Assembly: GCF_900101875.1 (NCBI RefSeq) | Contig: NZ_FNAI01000005.1 | Location: 186,001-250,000 of the forward strand | From: Mucilaginibacter pineti | Lineage (GTDB): Bacteria > Bacteroidota > Bacteroidia > Sphingobacteriales > Sphingobacteriaceae | Reading direction: 5' to 3' | DNA: 64,000 nt | Part shown: positions 46,511 through 56,459 of the stretch, one piece after another | Position numbering within the stretch: position 1 is the first letter of the stretch | Layout of the letters: each line of letters opens with the position of its first letter | Notes under the pieces: model-generated | The model's input: only the letters and a program-made list of their open reading frames with translations | Told to the model about the DNA's origin: nothing | Database searches by the model: none | Program-made: the position numbers and the translations under genes

Positions 46511-47626
46511 ATGGCTAAAAAAAAATCAGATTCCACACCCCATATTTCAGTAGTAAACGAAACTTCCCTTTCTTTTTTTGAGAAATATATAAACAACCCC
46601 TCGCCTACCGGTTTTGAATGGAAAGGCCAGGAATTATGGCTTGATTATTTGAAGCCTTATATTGACGATTATTACGTTGACAATTATGGTACAGCAGTTG
46701 GTATCATCAATCAAAAAGCCGATTATAAAGTTGTTATTGAAGCACATGCGGATGAAATCTCCTGGTTTGTAAACTACATTACCAATGACGGTTTAATATA
46801 CGTAATTAGAAATGGTGGTTCTGATCACCAGATAGCGCCATCAAAAAGAGTAAACATTCATACCGATAACGGTATAGTTAAGGCAGTATTTGGCTGGCCC
46901 GCTATCCACACTCGCACCGGCGGCGAAAAGGAAGAGGCTCCTACCATAAAAAATATTTTCCTTGATTGCGGCTGCACTTCAAAAGATGAGGTTGAAAAAC
47001 TGGGCATTCATGTTGGTTGCGTTATAACCTATGAAGACGAATTTATGATCCTTAACGACCGCTATTATGTTGGTCGTGCGTTGGATAACCGTGCGGGTGG
47101 TTTCATGATTGCCGAGGTAGCACGTTTACTTAAAGAAAATAATATAACATTGCCTTTTGGCCTTTACATTGTGAACGCAGTACAGGAAGAAATTGGCCTG
47201 CGCGGCGCCGAAATGATAGCCCACAAAATAAAACCAAACGTAGCGATAGTAACAGATGTTACACATGATACGCAAACCCCGATGATTAACAAGATAACCC
47301 AGGGTGATCTGGCTTGTGGTCGTGGTCCGGTGATATCATACGCGCCTGCAGTGCAAAATAACCTGAACAAGGTACTGATTGAAACCGCGCAAAAAGCGGA
47401 GATTCCTTTCCAGCGCCAGGCATCTTCACGCTCAACTGGCACAGATACTGATGCATTTGCCTATTCAAATGATGGCGTACCATCGGCATTAATATCATTG
47501 CCTTTGCGTTATATGCATACTACCGTAGAAATGATCCACAAAGAGGACGTTGATAACGTGATCCGCCTTATTTATGAAACTTTGCTGAATATTAAAGCCG
47601 GTCAGGATTTCAGGTACATTAAATAA
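46511..47626 (+). CDS. M42 family metallopeptidase (aminopeptidase/endoglucanase-M type)
   Basis: Cytosolic dinuclear-zinc aminopeptidase of the M42 (TET/FrvX) family, 371 residues. Visible: 'SPTGFEWKGQELWLDYLKPY', the metal-ligand His in VVIEAHADEISW, the bridging Asp in 'VGRALDNRAGGF', catalytic Glu-Glu in VQEEIGLRG, an Asp ligand in VTDVTHDT, and the final His in 'PLRYMHTTVEMIHKED'. All ligands are present, so it should be active. These enzymes assemble as large tetrahedral particles and trim peptides. Confidence 0.92.
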   Translation: MAKKKSDSTPHISVVNETSLSFFEKYINNPSPTGFEWKGQELWLDYLKPYIDDYYVDNYGTAVGIINQKADYKVVIEAHADEISWFVNYITNDGLIYVIRNGGSDHQIAPSKRVNIHTDNGIVKAVFGWPAIHTRTGGEKEEAPTIKNIFLDCGCTSKDEVEKLGIHVGCVITYEDEFMILNDRYYVGRALDNRAGGFMIAEVARLLKENNITLPFGLYIVNAVQEEIGLRGAEMIAHKIKPNVAIVTDVTHDTQTPMINKITQGDLACGRGPVISYAPAVQNNLNKVLIETAQKAEIPFQRQASSRSTGTDTDAFAYSNDGVPSALISLPLRYMHTTVEMIHKEDVDNVIRLIYETLLNIKAGQDFRYIK

Positions 47627-47713
47627 TTTATCGCTTCTTTAAAACATTTTCAAACACAAACCATTCCTAAATACACAATATTAGTTGAACTAAATACCCC
47701 CATACACATCCTT

Positions 47714-48616
47714 ATGAAACCAACATTACTGATCTTGGCCGCAGGTATGGCCAGCCGCTACGGCAGCATGAAACAAGTTGACGGCTTTGGCCCAAACGGC
47801 GAAACAATTATTGATTATTCTATTTACGATGCCATAAAGGCAGGCTTTGGTAAAGTGAGCTTTATTATCCGCGAAGAATTTGCCGATAACTTTAAAGCCA
47901 TTTTTGAGCCCAAGCTTAAAGGCCGCATTGAAACTGATTACGTTTTTCAAAGCTTTGATCTTAAACCTTTTGGTATAGATAAAACCATTGAGCGCGCCAA
48001 ACCATGGGGAACTGCCCATGCGGTACTTGCAGCACGTAACCAGATAAACGAACCATTTTGCGTTATCAATGCCGATGATTTTTACGGCTATGATTCATTT
48101 GAAAAAATGGCCAAATTTTTAACTACCGAAGTTAAAGATGATACTTACTCACTGATCGGTTACCAGATAGACAGAACCTTGTCTGACTATGGTTCGGTAT
48201 CTCGTGGTGTTTGTAAAGTTAATGACGAGGGTAACATGGTAGAGATCAATGAGCGTACCGAAGTTTACTTTAAAGAAGACGGCAGTGTAGCTTATAAAGA
48301 TACCACCGGCGAGCATGACTTACCAAGCGATACCCGCGTATCTATGAACTTCTGGGGCTTTACACCGGCAGTATTCAAACAAAGCGAAGAAATGTTCAGG
48401 ACTTTTGTTGATGCTAACGAGAACAATCCAAAATCGGAATTTTTTATTCCCTTGGTTGCCGATGAACTGATAAAAGCGGGCACGGCATCTTTCAAAGTTA
48501 TCCCAACCGGCTCAAAATGGTTTGGCGTAACTTATAAAGAAGATAAACCAATCGTACAAAAATCAATATCCGACCTGGTTGCCAATGGCACCTATCCGGC
48601 TAATCTTTGGGATTAA
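47714..48616 (+). CDS. Sugar-phosphate nucleotidyltransferase-like protein
   Basis: A 300-residue GT-A fold NTP transferase: LILAAGMASRYGSMKQVDGF at 5-24 is the nucleotide-binding G-x-G-x-R motif, and 'NADDFYGYDSF' holds the metal-binding Asp pair. It is similar to glucose-1-phosphate uridylyl/thymidylyltransferases but lacks close resemblance to RmlA or GalU, so the sugar and the nucleotide are not assigned. It lies 87 bases after the M42 gene and ends in its own terminator. Confidence 0.85.
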   Translation: MKPTLLILAAGMASRYGSMKQVDGFGPNGETIIDYSIYDAIKAGFGKVSFIIREEFADNFKAIFEPKLKGRIETDYVFQSFDLKPFGIDKTIERAKPWGTAHAVLAARNQINEPFCVINADDFYGYDSFEKMAKFLTTEVKDDTYSLIGYQIDRTLSDYGSVSRGVCKVNDEGNMVEINERTEVYFKEDGSVAYKDTTGEHDLPSDTRVSMNFWGFTPAVFKQSEEMFRTFVDANENNPKSEFFIPLVADELIKAGTASFKVIPTGSKWFGVTYKEDKPIVQKSISDLVANGTYPANLWD

Positions 48617-48640
48617 TTCTATTGTCCCATTATAATATTA

Positions 48641-48666
48641 AAAATCCCGCTTAGGCGGGATTTTTT
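48641..48666 (+). terminator. Terminator of the nucleotidyltransferase gene
   Basis: Perfect arms AAAATCCCGC (48641-48650) and GCGGGATTTT (48655-48664), loop TTAG, T-run. Confidence 0.9.
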
Positions 48667-48748
48667 GGTTAAGAACTCTTTTGTCCAATGTTTATTATCA
48701 AAACGTAACCACTCGCGCGGGTTTAGCGCAGCATAACCCGTGTGAAAG

Positions 48749-48824
48749 CATGAATTAAGCTTCCAGCTTAATTCATGTGCCGGCTGAAAGCCGACGCAAT
48801 GCTAAGTCACGGACTGAAAGTCCG
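48749..48824. repeat. Three consecutive hairpins (REP-like cluster)
   Basis: CATGAATTAAGCT (48749-48761) with its inverse (48765-48777), loop TCC; CGGCT/AGCCG (48781-48793), loop GAA; and CGGACT/AGTCCG (48810-48824), loop GAA. The two GAA-loop stems have the look of extragenic palindromes. They fill the 300-base spacer before the GH31 gene, which holds no other gene. Confidence 0.75.
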
Positions 48825-48917
48825 CGCCAGTATGCCTTTCTGCTTCCTAAACGATAGCTATATGTTTTAATCTCACTCTTTCCCAAACTAAAAAAACATT
48901 GCAGGTGTTCAATAAAC

Positions 48918-51185
48918 ATGATGCAAGTAGAAATATTAGGGAGCGTTACCGAGTTTAAACAGCAAAACGGCACACTAACCATAAAAACAGCTGAAGCCGA
49001 AGCGCGGGTTTATCTATACAGTCCAACCATTATACGAATTAACATCAGTAAAAAGCATAGTGAAGCTGATACCTCCTTTGCGGTGATTCAGCAGCTGTTA
49101 ACAGATTTCAAACTCGATGAATCAGCAACAACTATCGAGATCAATACCTCTGCTTTAAAACTCCGCATCAATAAATCTCCGTTAAGATTTAATTTTTATA
49201 CCGCCGATAGTAAACCCCTGAGTGAAGATGATGAACGTTTTGGTACCAACTGGCAAAATGAGCGTGTGATTACATACCGTAAATTATATGCCGATGAAAA
49301 ATTTATCGGCCTGGGCGAAAAAACGGGTAATCTCAACCGTCGCGGCACGGTATATACCAACTGGAATACTGATGCGGTGGATTATACCTTGTATAGCGAT
49401 CCCCTGTATAAAACCTTCCCGTTCTTTATTGGCCTGCACAGTGGCTTAACGTATGGTCTGTTTTTCGATAATACACACAAAAGTTACTTCGATTTCGGGG
49501 CGACTACCGACGAGCAAATGAGCTGGTTTGGTGCCGATGGCGGCGATATGAATTATTATTTTTTCGGCGCGCAAGGTGTAGCCAAAATAATTGAAGACTA
49601 CACTTGGCTCACTGGTCGCATGGAAATGCCGCCGCTGTGGAGCCTTGGCTATCAGCAATGCCGGTGGAGTTACATGAGCGCAAAAGAAGTGCTGGATATT
49701 GCCAAAACCTTTCGCAAAAAGAAGATTCCCGCAGATGTGATGTATTGCGACATCGACTATATGGAGGGTTTCAAGATCTTCACCTGGAACAAAAAAACGT
49801 TTCCCGACCCTAAATCGATGATGGATGAGTTGAAAAGTATGGGGTTCCGCCTGGTAACCATTGTTGATCCGGGAATAAAAATAGAAGAAGATTATCAGCA
49901 ATATAATGAGGGTTTAGCTAATGATTATTTCGCCAAATATCCCAACGGAGAAAATTACACGGGTTATGTTTGGCCCGGCCGCTGCCATTTCCCCGATTTT
50001 TTCCGACAAGATGTGCGGGAATGGTGGGGAGCGGCTTTTACAGCTTTAACAGACGCCGGTGTGGATGGTTTTTGGAATGACATGAATGAACCTGCCGCCT
50101 GGGGACAGAACATGCCCTGGATAGTTAAATTTGGTGATAAGTACATGCCCGAGGTAAGGAACGCTTACGGCATGGAAATGGCCCGCGCCACTTATGATGG
50201 CACACGCAAAATCCTGGGCAATAAACGGCCGTTTGTATTAACACGTGCCGCCTATTCGGGTACGCAACGCTACGCTGCCGTATGGACGGGCGATAATACC
50301 GGTACAGATGAACATATGTTATTAGGCCAGCGTTTAGTAAACAGTTTAGGCATTACGGGCTTATCATTCACAGGGGTTGATATCGGCGGCTTTAGCGGCG
50401 ACCCTACGCCGGAGTTGATGGTGCGCTGGAACTCGCTGGGTACATATACTCCTATGTTCCGTAATCATGCGATAAAAGGCAGCAAAATGCGCGAGCCATG
50501 GCAATGGGATAAGGCTAACGAGCAAATCATCAAAAAAGATATTGAACAGCGTTATAAACTGTTGCCATATATTTATTCCAGCTTTTATCAATCACATACT
50601 ACCGGCCTGCCCATTAGCCGCACGTTGGCAATTTATAAGCCTTTTGATGAACTGATTTACGACACCCGTTTCCAAAATCAGTTTATGTTTGGCGATGCCC
50701 TGTTGGTTGCCCCTGTTGAAAGCACTAAAACTACAACCGATGTTTATCTGCCAAAAGGTAATTGGTACCGGTTAAGCAGCAATGAAAAATATAAAGGCGG
50801 CAAAACTGTGAACGTACCTTCGCCATTGACAGATTTGCCGGTGTTTGCAAAAGCCGGGGCTATAATCCCTATGCAAAGCGTAACTCAAAGTACGGCCGAC
50901 AGTGGCGATGGCATCCTTCAGATCCATATTTGGAACGGTAAGGAAGCTAATGAATTTGTTTACTATGAAGATGATGGGCTATCATATGATTATGAAAACG
51001 GCGCATTTTATAAACGCACCATTAGGTTCAATCCGATTAAAAAGACAGTAAGTTTATCTGCGGTCGAAGGAACTTTTAGTTCAAGATTTCACAAAGTGAA
51101 ATTTGTGTTACATGGCTTTGACCGCGTTAAATTGAAGAACGTGTTATTAGATCTGAAGGATGGCGAAATGGAAGTGATATTCTGA
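48918..51185 (+). CDS. Glycoside hydrolase family 31 alpha-glucosidase
   Basis: Hydrolyses alpha-glucosidic bonds of malto- or isomalto-oligosaccharides by a retaining mechanism. The 755 residues show an N-terminal beta-sandwich, the TIM barrel with nucleophile Asp388 in GFWNDMNEPA, acid/base Asp459 in WTGDN, the substrate-site motifs HFPDFF (357-362) and 'GADGGDMNYYFF', and C-terminal beta domains. No signal peptide is seen, so it is predicted cytosolic. Of two adjacent ATG codons I used the first; the second (48921) is equally possible. Confidence 0.93.
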   Translation: MMQVEILGSVTEFKQQNGTLTIKTAEAEARVYLYSPTIIRINISKKHSEADTSFAVIQQLLTDFKLDESATTIEINTSALKLRINKSPLRFNFYTADSKPLSEDDERFGTNWQNERVITYRKLYADEKFIGLGEKTGNLNRRGTVYTNWNTDAVDYTLYSDPLYKTFPFFIGLHSGLTYGLFFDNTHKSYFDFGATTDEQMSWFGADGGDMNYYFFGAQGVAKIIEDYTWLTGRMEMPPLWSLGYQQCRWSYMSAKEVLDIAKTFRKKKIPADVMYCDIDYMEGFKIFTWNKKTFPDPKSMMDELKSMGFRLVTIVDPGIKIEEDYQQYNEGLANDYFAKYPNGENYTGYVWPGRCHFPDFFRQDVREWWGAAFTALTDAGVDGFWNDMNEPAAWGQNMPWIVKFGDKYMPEVRNAYGMEMARATYDGTRKILGNKRPFVLTRAAYSGTQRYAAVWTGDNTGTDEHMLLGQRLVNSLGITGLSFTGVDIGGFSGDPTPELMVRWNSLGTYTPMFRNHAIKGSKMREPWQWDKANEQIIKKDIEQRYKLLPYIYSSFYQSHTTGLPISRTLAIYKPFDELIYDTRFQNQFMFGDALLVAPVESTKTTTDVYLPKGNWYRLSSNEKYKGGKTVNVPSPLTDLPVFAKAGAIIPMQSVTQSTADSGDGILQIHIWNGKEANEFVYYEDDGLSYDYENGAFYKRTIRFNPIKKTVSLSAVEGTFSSRFHKVKFVLHGFDRVKLKNVLLDLKDGEMEVIF

Positions 51186-51216
51186 GAGAAACACTATATT
51201 AGTTTAATAAACTGTT

Positions 51217-51678
51217 ATGGCTAATACATTTTCGCAAATCTATCTTCAATTTGTTTTTGCTGTAAAGGACAGACAAAGTCTTATTTCAATGAATAATAAA
51301 GAGGAGTTACATAAATATATCACCGCGTTAGTTCAAAGCAGAAAGGCGAAGATGCTCGCTATTAATTGCATGCCAGATCACATACACATATTTGTTGGAT
51401 TTAAACCCAATATTTTAATTTCCGATTTTGTAAAGGAGATCAAGGTTGAAAGCAATGAATTTATCAATAGTAAAAACTGGGTAAAGGGCAGGTTTAGCTG
51501 ACAGGAAGGCTATGGAGTATTTTCATATTCTCATTCTCATATTGATGCGGTTGTAAAATATGTACTAAATCAGGAAATACATCACCGAAAAAAATCGTTT
51601 AAAGAAGAGTACATAAAGCTATTAACAAAATTCGAAGTTCCGTTTGAAGAACAATATTTGTTTAGTTTTATAGAGTAG
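51217..51678 (+). pseudogene. REP-associated tyrosine transposase (IS200/IS605-like), interrupted by one stop codon
   Basis: The first 94 residues (MANTFSQIYLQFVFAVKDRQ) carry the HUH-type motif MPDHIHIFVG of Y1 transposases. A TGA at 51499-51501 (codon 95) stops the frame, but the same frame continues QEGYGVFSYSHSHIDAVVKY and on to a TAG at 51676-51678. Related proteins have Trp at this place ('GRFSWQEGYG'), so one G-to-A change (TGG to TGA) explains the stop. The catalytic Tyr, expected in VVKYVLNQEIHH, lies after the stop. It is probably inactive. Confidence 0.87.
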
Positions 51679-51698
51679 GTAAACACCATAATTAAGAG

Positions 51699-51989
51699 GA
51701 GGCACCTACGGAGCCAGGGAAGATTTTATGGTTGGCTATAAACACGATACTCCTCTGGAGTCCTAAACTTACTTGCCCTTAAGTTTCTTTAATAATTACT
51801 TACGGAGCCGGGAAGATTTTATAATTGGTTTCAAACACGATACCCCTCCGTGTCTTAAATCGATAAAGGGTTTATTTAATATAGCTACAAGGCACCTTCT
51901 TCAAAAAGCCAAGTAGTCTTCTTTTTGCTCCAGCGGAGCTTCGTGTTTATAGCAAAATAAAAATTGCAGCGTGGCTCCGTAGGTGCCTC
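51699..51989. repeat. REP-type repeat cluster downstream of the broken transposase gene
   Basis: Unit 1 (51699-51764) and unit 2 (about 51798-51856) are direct repeats of about 60 bases sharing TACGGAGCC, GGGAAGATTTTAT and AAACACGATAC. Unit 3 (51928-51989) is inverted: TGGCTCCGTAGGTGCCTC at 51972-51989 is the exact inverse of 51699-51716. The units begin 20 bases after the transposase frame ends, as expected for repeats mobilised by a RAYT. The 396-base spacer holds nothing else except the dnaK terminator. Confidence 0.82.
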
Positions 51990-52017
51990 GTAAATTAACA
52001 TAGGAAAGTTCACCCAT

Positions 52018-52054
52018 AAAAAAGCCCGGTTAGAAAATCCAACCGGGCTTTTTT
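52018..52054 (-). terminator. Terminator of dnaK
   Basis: Perfect 14-base arms AAAAAAGCCCGGTT (52018-52031) and AACCGGGCTTTTTT (52041-52054), nine-base loop, 20 bases after the dnaK stop on the minus strand. It is symmetric, so it works in both directions. Confidence 0.9.
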
Positions 52055-52074
52055 AATATGATTAAAACTAATGC

Positions 52075-53991
52075 TTAGTTTTTCTCGTCTTTAACTTCTT
52101 CAAAGTCAACATCTGTTACGGTGTCGCCATGATCTTGTGGCCCAGCACCTTGAGCGCCTTCGGCACCTGGCTGAGCTTGTCCACCATCAGCAGCAGCTTT
52201 ATACATCTCTTCAGATGCAGTAGCCCATGCAGCGTTAAGTTCAGTTTGAGCAGTTTCAATAGCATCGAAATCTTTAGCTGAATAAGCTTCTTTAAGCTTG
52301 GCTAAACCAGCTTCAATAGGGCCTTTTTTGTCAGCACCGATCTTATCACCGTATTCCTTCAGTTGTTTTTCTGTCGAGAAGATAAGGGCATCGGCACCGT
52401 TCAATTTTTCAACTTCTTCTCTTGCCTTTTTGTCAGCATCAGCATTTGCTTCGGCTTCGTCCTTCATCTTTTTGATCTCGGCATCAGTTAAGCCCGAAGA
52501 AGCCTCGATACGGATCTTTTGCTCTTTGCCGGTTGCTTTATCTTTAGCAGATACGTGCAATATACCGTTGGCATCAATATCAAAAGTTACCTCAACCTGT
52601 GGCACACCACGAGGTGCTGGTGGAATACCATCCAGGTGGAAACGACCTATAGTACGGTTACCCGCAGCCATTGGGCGCTCGCCCTGTAATATGTGGATCT
52701 CAACAGATGGCTGGCTATCAGATGCTGTAGAGAAAGTTTCAGATTTTTTGGTTGGGATAGTTGTGTTTGATTCAATTAATTTTGTCATTACACCACCCAT
52801 AGTTTCAATACCTAATGAAAGTGGGGTAACATCTAACAACAACACATCCTTAACCTCACCTGTTAATACACCACCTTGAATAGCTGCACCAATAGCAACA
52901 ACTTCATCAGGGTTAACACCTTTTGACGGTGCTTTACCAAAGAATTTTTCAACAGCTTCCTGTATAGCAGGGATACGTGTAGAACCACCTACCAGGATAA
53001 CTTCGTCGATATCTGAAGTGCTTAAACCTGCATTTTTCAATGCTGATTTACATGGGTCGATAGTACGTTTGATAAGACTATCAGCCAGTTGCTCAAATTT
53101 AGCACGGGTTAAAGTTTTAACCAAGTGTTTTGGCACACCGTCAGCAGCGGTAATGTATGGCAGGTTGATCTCAGTTTGGGCAGAGCTTGATAATTCAATC
53201 TTAGCTTTTTCTGCAGATTCTTTTAAACGTTGTAAAGCCATTGGGTCTTTACGCAGGTCAACTGCTTCGTCGGCTTTAAATTCGTCAGCTAACCAGTCAA
53301 TAATTACCTGGTCAAAGTCATCACCCCCTAAGTGCGTATCGCCATCAGTTGATTTTACTTCAAAAACGCCGTCACCTAATTCAAGGATAGATACGTCATG
53401 TGTACCACCACCACAGTCAAAAACTGCAATTTTCATATCCTTGTGTGCTTTATCAAAGCCATAAGCCAGGGCAGCAGCAGTAGGTTCGTTAATAATACGA
53501 CGTACTTTTAAACCAGCAATTTCACCGGCTTCTTTAGTAGCCTGACGTTGTGCATCGTTAAAGTAAGCAGGTACAGTAATAACCGCTTCAGTAACTTCAG
53601 TTCCTAAGAAATCTTCGGCAGTTTTCTTCATTTTCTGAAGGATCATTGCAGAGATCTCTTGCGGAGTGTACTTACGGTCGCCAATTTCAACACGCGGGGT
53701 GTTGTTATCGCCTTTAACCACTTTGTAAGGTACGCGTCCAGCTTCGGTAGTAACCTCGTTAAACTGGTTACCCATAAAGCGTTTGATAGAAGAAATAGTT
53801 TTAGTAGGGTTTGTGATAGCCTGACGTTTGGCAGGATCACCAACTTTACGCTCACCGTTATCAATAAAAGCTACTACGGACGGCGTAGTACGTTTGCCCT
53901 CGCTGTTTGCTATAACTACAGGCTCGTTACCTTCCATTACAGCTACGCAGGAGTTTGTTGTTCCTAAGTCGATTCCAATTATTTTAGACAT
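52075..53991 (-). CDS. dnaK: Molecular chaperone DnaK (Hsp70)
   Basis: ATP-dependent chaperone for folding and stress response. The 638 residues begin with the phosphate-1 motif [16 protein letters not shown], include '[13 protein letters not shown]' and [10 protein letters not shown] in the ATPase domain, the linker [12 protein letters not shown], the substrate domain, and a C-terminal lid ending [14 protein letters not shown]. The length is typical. grpE and dnaJ are not next to it. It appears as a single transcript; no CIRCE-like element was found upstream. Confidence 0.98.
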   Translation of the reverse strand: MSKIIGIDLGTTNSCVAVMEGNEPVVIANSEGKRTTPSVVAFIDNGERKVGDPAKRQAITNPTKTISSIKRFMGNQFNEVTTEAGRVPYKVVKGDNNTPRVEIGDRKYTPQEISAMILQKMKKTAEDFLGTEVTEAVITVPAYFNDAQRQATKEAGEIAGLKVRRIINEPTAAALAYGFDKAHKDMKIAVFDCGGGTHDVSILELGDGVFEVKSTDGDTHLGGDDFDQVIIDWLADEFKADEAVDLRKDPMALQRLKESAEKAKIELSSSAQTEINLPYITAADGVPKHLVKTLTRAKFEQLADSLIKRTIDPCKSALKNAGLSTSDIDEVILVGGSTRIPAIQEAVEKFFGKAPSKGVNPDEVVAIGAAIQGGVLTGEVKDVLLLDVTPLSLGIETMGGVMTKLIESNTTIPTKKSETFSTASDSQPSVEIHILQGERPMAAGNRTIGRFHLDGIPPAPRGVPQVEVTFDIDANGILHVSAKDKATGKEQKIRIEASSGLTDAEIKKMKDEAEANADADKKAREEVEKLNGADALIFSTEKQLKEYGDKIGADKKGPIEAGLAKLKEAYSAKDFDAIETAQTELNAAWATASEEMYKAAADGGQAQPGAEGAQGAGPQDHGDTVTDVDFEEVKDEKN

Positions 53992-54283
53992 ATGATTATT
54001 TTTTCTTGATTTTATATTTTACTACAACACCTATTTAACAACGTTTGTGCCAATATGTGTTTGGCAGACGATAAAGTCAGGATGGCAAATAACGCGTCAG
54101 AAATGCGGGGATTGGTGGTGACAGGTTGGCAGGGTTTAGATTGGTGATATGGTGCACTTCAGTATCAGATACCCATAGTATTTTAATAATTTATGAACAC
54201 AAACGTTTGCGCATTTTTAATTAAAATTAATTATTCTATAAACTATAAATTGTAAGAAAACAATTTAAACCATAAACCATAAA

Positions 54284-55579
54284 ATGAAATACATAACAGC
54301 CAATGAATGCACTTCAAGATTTTTTATCGTACTCACCGGTTTAATGTTATTAATAACCGGTAAAGTATGCTCACAATCCAATGATCATACAATAAAATTA
54401 AAGTATGAAAAGCTAATGCAATATGATACATCTTGGATGCCAAGTATTAGTTTGAATCTTCCGGATGAATCTAATACTTCACAGTCTGTTTTACCTAAAG
54501 ATATCAATAAAGCTCATGTGATAAGTACATTCAAGCTTCCTTATAAAGGATGGATAGTCAGTACATCGGCAACTAACATTATCAAAAAAATATCCGGCAT
54601 TACACAGGGGCAAAATTTAAGAACATTATGCTATGATGATGGCTACAAACGCTATTTTATAACAGATATAAATTTTAATAATGATTTTACCGATGACCCC
54701 GTAATATCATTTAACAGCAAAGAGCTGGATGAAAAAGGCGGCAATAAGAAAATGTTAAGGTTTAATATTAACATTACCCTTATGCACAAAGCTCAAGGTG
54801 ATACACTCAACGTTATGAATGTATTGTTGTTCCCCTATTTTCCCAGCAGTATTTCAATGAGTTCTATTGACAGTTTGCAGAAAAAGCTTTTTATACAGTA
54901 CACTACTATTGAAAACACATGGCGTACAGCCTTTAAAGGTTGTTTGATTTATATTGAGAAACATTCTGGTAATGAATTCATTTTTCGGGTTCGGCTTCCG
55001 GGAGAAAAAATCTCGTCAAAGCCCTATAAACCTGGCGACGTTTTTCAATATAATAGCAAGTTTTACCAGTTGATAGCTGCCGACAGCAGCAAAAACGAAT
55101 TGAGAATAGCAGACATATCTGGGACACATATTGAAGGCGCCGAAGTAAACACCTACTTACCAAATTTCAAAGGCAAAAACCAAAACGGGCAACAGATTGA
55201 ATTGAATAATTTTAGAGGCAAGTATGTGCTACTTGATTTTTGGGCCACCTGGTGTGTGCCATGCAGGGAAGCGGTACCGGTATTAAAAAAGATTTATAAT
55301 AAATTTAAAGATAAGGACTTCTCCATTATAAGCATTAATGAAGATTTAGAAAATGCAAAACAGAAGGCATTAGAGATGACCAGGAAAGACAGCCTGTTAT
55401 GGAACTCCGTTATACCTGATAAACCGGTAAAGTATAATTTTCGAGATTCGGGCATACCTAATTTTGTTATCCTTAATCCGGAAGGCAAAATAATATTTCA
55501 AAATACAGGAACGCTCTATCTGCCAGAAATTGAGCGTAAACTTTCAGCAATATTTGGTTTCTCAGCTAATCAGAAATAA
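54284..55579 (+). CDS. TlpA-like thioredoxin-fold protein, exported
   Basis: A 431-residue envelope protein: N-terminal hydrophobic signal (FFIVLTGLMLLITGKVC), an unrecognised region of 250 residues, then a TlpA/ResA-type thioredoxin domain from about 290, starting 'LPNFKGKNQNGQQIELNNF'. The redox motif is WCVPC with Cys324 and Cys327, followed by 'YNFRDSGIPNFVIL' with the cis-Pro. It probably reduces or isomerises disulfides in the periplasm. It is more AT-rich than the ribosomal genes nearby. Confidence 0.88.
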   Translation: MKYITANECTSRFFIVLTGLMLLITGKVCSQSNDHTIKLKYEKLMQYDTSWMPSISLNLPDESNTSQSVLPKDINKAHVISTFKLPYKGWIVSTSATNIIKKISGITQGQNLRTLCYDDGYKRYFITDINFNNDFTDDPVISFNSKELDEKGGNKKMLRFNINITLMHKAQGDTLNVMNVLLFPYFPSSISMSSIDSLQKKLFIQYTTIENTWRTAFKGCLIYIEKHSGNEFIFRVRLPGEKISSKPYKPGDVFQYNSKFYQLIAADSSKNELRIADISGTHIEGAEVNTYLPNFKGKNQNGQQIELNNFRGKYVLLDFWATWCVPCREAVPVLKKIYNKFKDKDFSIISINEDLENAKQKALEMTRKDSLLWNSVIPDKPVKYNFRDSGIPNFVILNPEGKIIFQNTGTLYLPEIERKLSAIFGFSANQK

Positions 55580-55592
55580 TGTTTAATTTGAT

Positions 55593-55667
55593 ATATTGAT
55601 GTAGTTTGAAAACTACATCAATATCCGTCCAAAGTATATGACTTTGGACAACCCCTTCAGGCTGAAG
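55593..55667. repeat. Array of three hairpins after the TlpA-like gene
   Basis: A 15-base perfect stem ATATTGATGTAGTTT (55593-55607) with 55610-55624; GTCCAAAGT (55627-55635) with ACTTTGGAC (55641-55649); CTTCAG (55655-55660) with CTGAAG (55662-55667). The first begins 14 bases after the stop codon but no T-tract follows, so these are palindromic repeats rather than a classical terminator. Confidence 0.7.
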
Positions 55668-55770
55668 ACTACCTACATGTCCATCTAAATTTAAAGATTT
55701 CGGACAGTGCACAAAGGGATAAGTCAAGTAACCCCTAATTCTATAAATCCTGGTTAAGACAAAAGCCCAC

Positions 55771-55802
55771 AAAAAAAGCCCCACTCGAATGAGTGGGGCT
55801 TT
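55771..55802 (-). terminator. Terminator of the alpha operon
   Basis: Arms AAAGCCCCACTC (55775-55786) and GAGTGGGGCTTT (55791-55802), loop GAAT. On the minus strand a run of seven T follows. It ends rpsM-K-D-rpoA-rplQ transcription. Confidence 0.92.
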
Positions 55803-55822
55803 CCATATCTGTAAGGGAAAAA

Positions 55823-56398
55823 TTATTCTCCTTTTTCAGCGTTTTCTTCTGCTTCTGGTGTTGCAGGAGCTTCAGCGGCTGGAGCCTCAGCTGTTTCAGC
55901 AACCGGTGCTTTAACTTCTTCGGCAACTGCTACTTCTTCAGCAGCTACTGGTGCAGCTGTTTTTGCTTTTGCAGTTGAACCACCACGACGACGGGTTGAT
56001 TTTTTAGCTGTTGCTGCTGCAGTATCTGCACCGTAAACAGTGTTATAATCTACCAGTTCAATGATTGCCATTTCGGCGTTATCGCCTAAACGGTTTTCTA
56101 ACTTGATGATACGTGTGTAACCACCCGGGCGATTTGCAATTTTCTCAGCAATTTCGCGGAAAAGGATAGTAGTTGCATCCTTATCTTGCAGGTAGCTAAA
56201 TACTGTACGACGTGAGTGCGTAGTATCGCTTTTTGATTTTGTTAATAAAGGCTCAACATAACCGCGTAAAACTTTTGCTTTAGCTAATGTTGTTGTGATG
56301 CGCTTGTGCAGGATAAGCGAAGTTGCCATGTTTGACAGCATCGCTTTGCGGTGGCTGGTAGTACGGCCTAAGTGATTGTTTTTTTTTCCGTGTCTCAT
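55823..56398 (-). CDS. rplQ: 50S ribosomal protein L17 with acidic tail
   Basis: Large-subunit protein near the exit tunnel. The first 125 residues are the L17 core ([20 protein letters not shown]). Residues 130-191 are an Ala/Glu/Val/Pro-rich extension, seen in several Bacteroidota L17 proteins. Last gene of the alpha operon. It is separated from rpoA by 213 bases that hold an inverted phrase repeat, unusually long for this operon. Confidence 0.97.
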   Translation of the reverse strand: MRHGKKNNHLGRTTSHRKAMLSNMATSLILHKRITTTLAKAKVLRGYVEPLLTKSKSDTTHSRRTVFSYLQDKDATTILFREIAEKIANRPGGYTRIIKLENRLGDNAEMAIIELVDYNTVYGADTAAATAKKSTRRRGGSTAKAKTAAPVAAEEVAVAEEVKAPVAETAEAPAAEAPATPEAEENAEKGE

Positions 56399-56459
56399 TG
56401 TTATTGTTATTTCACGTGCATACCGTCTGGCGATTACTCAAGCCTTCGGAATTATGCCT

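Noticed and set aside
51217..51501. Short 94-residue transposase as a complete small protein
   Set aside because: The same frame continues with conserved family sequence after the single stop, including the catalytic Tyr region, so it is an interrupted gene.
53992..54070. Sigma-54-like TTGGCACAAACGTTGTT on the minus strand upstream of dnaK, plus a TGCCAA/TTGGCA inverted repeat
   Set aside because: The -12 GC is missing (TTGTT), and no sigma-54 use is known for dnaK in this group; it may be chance.
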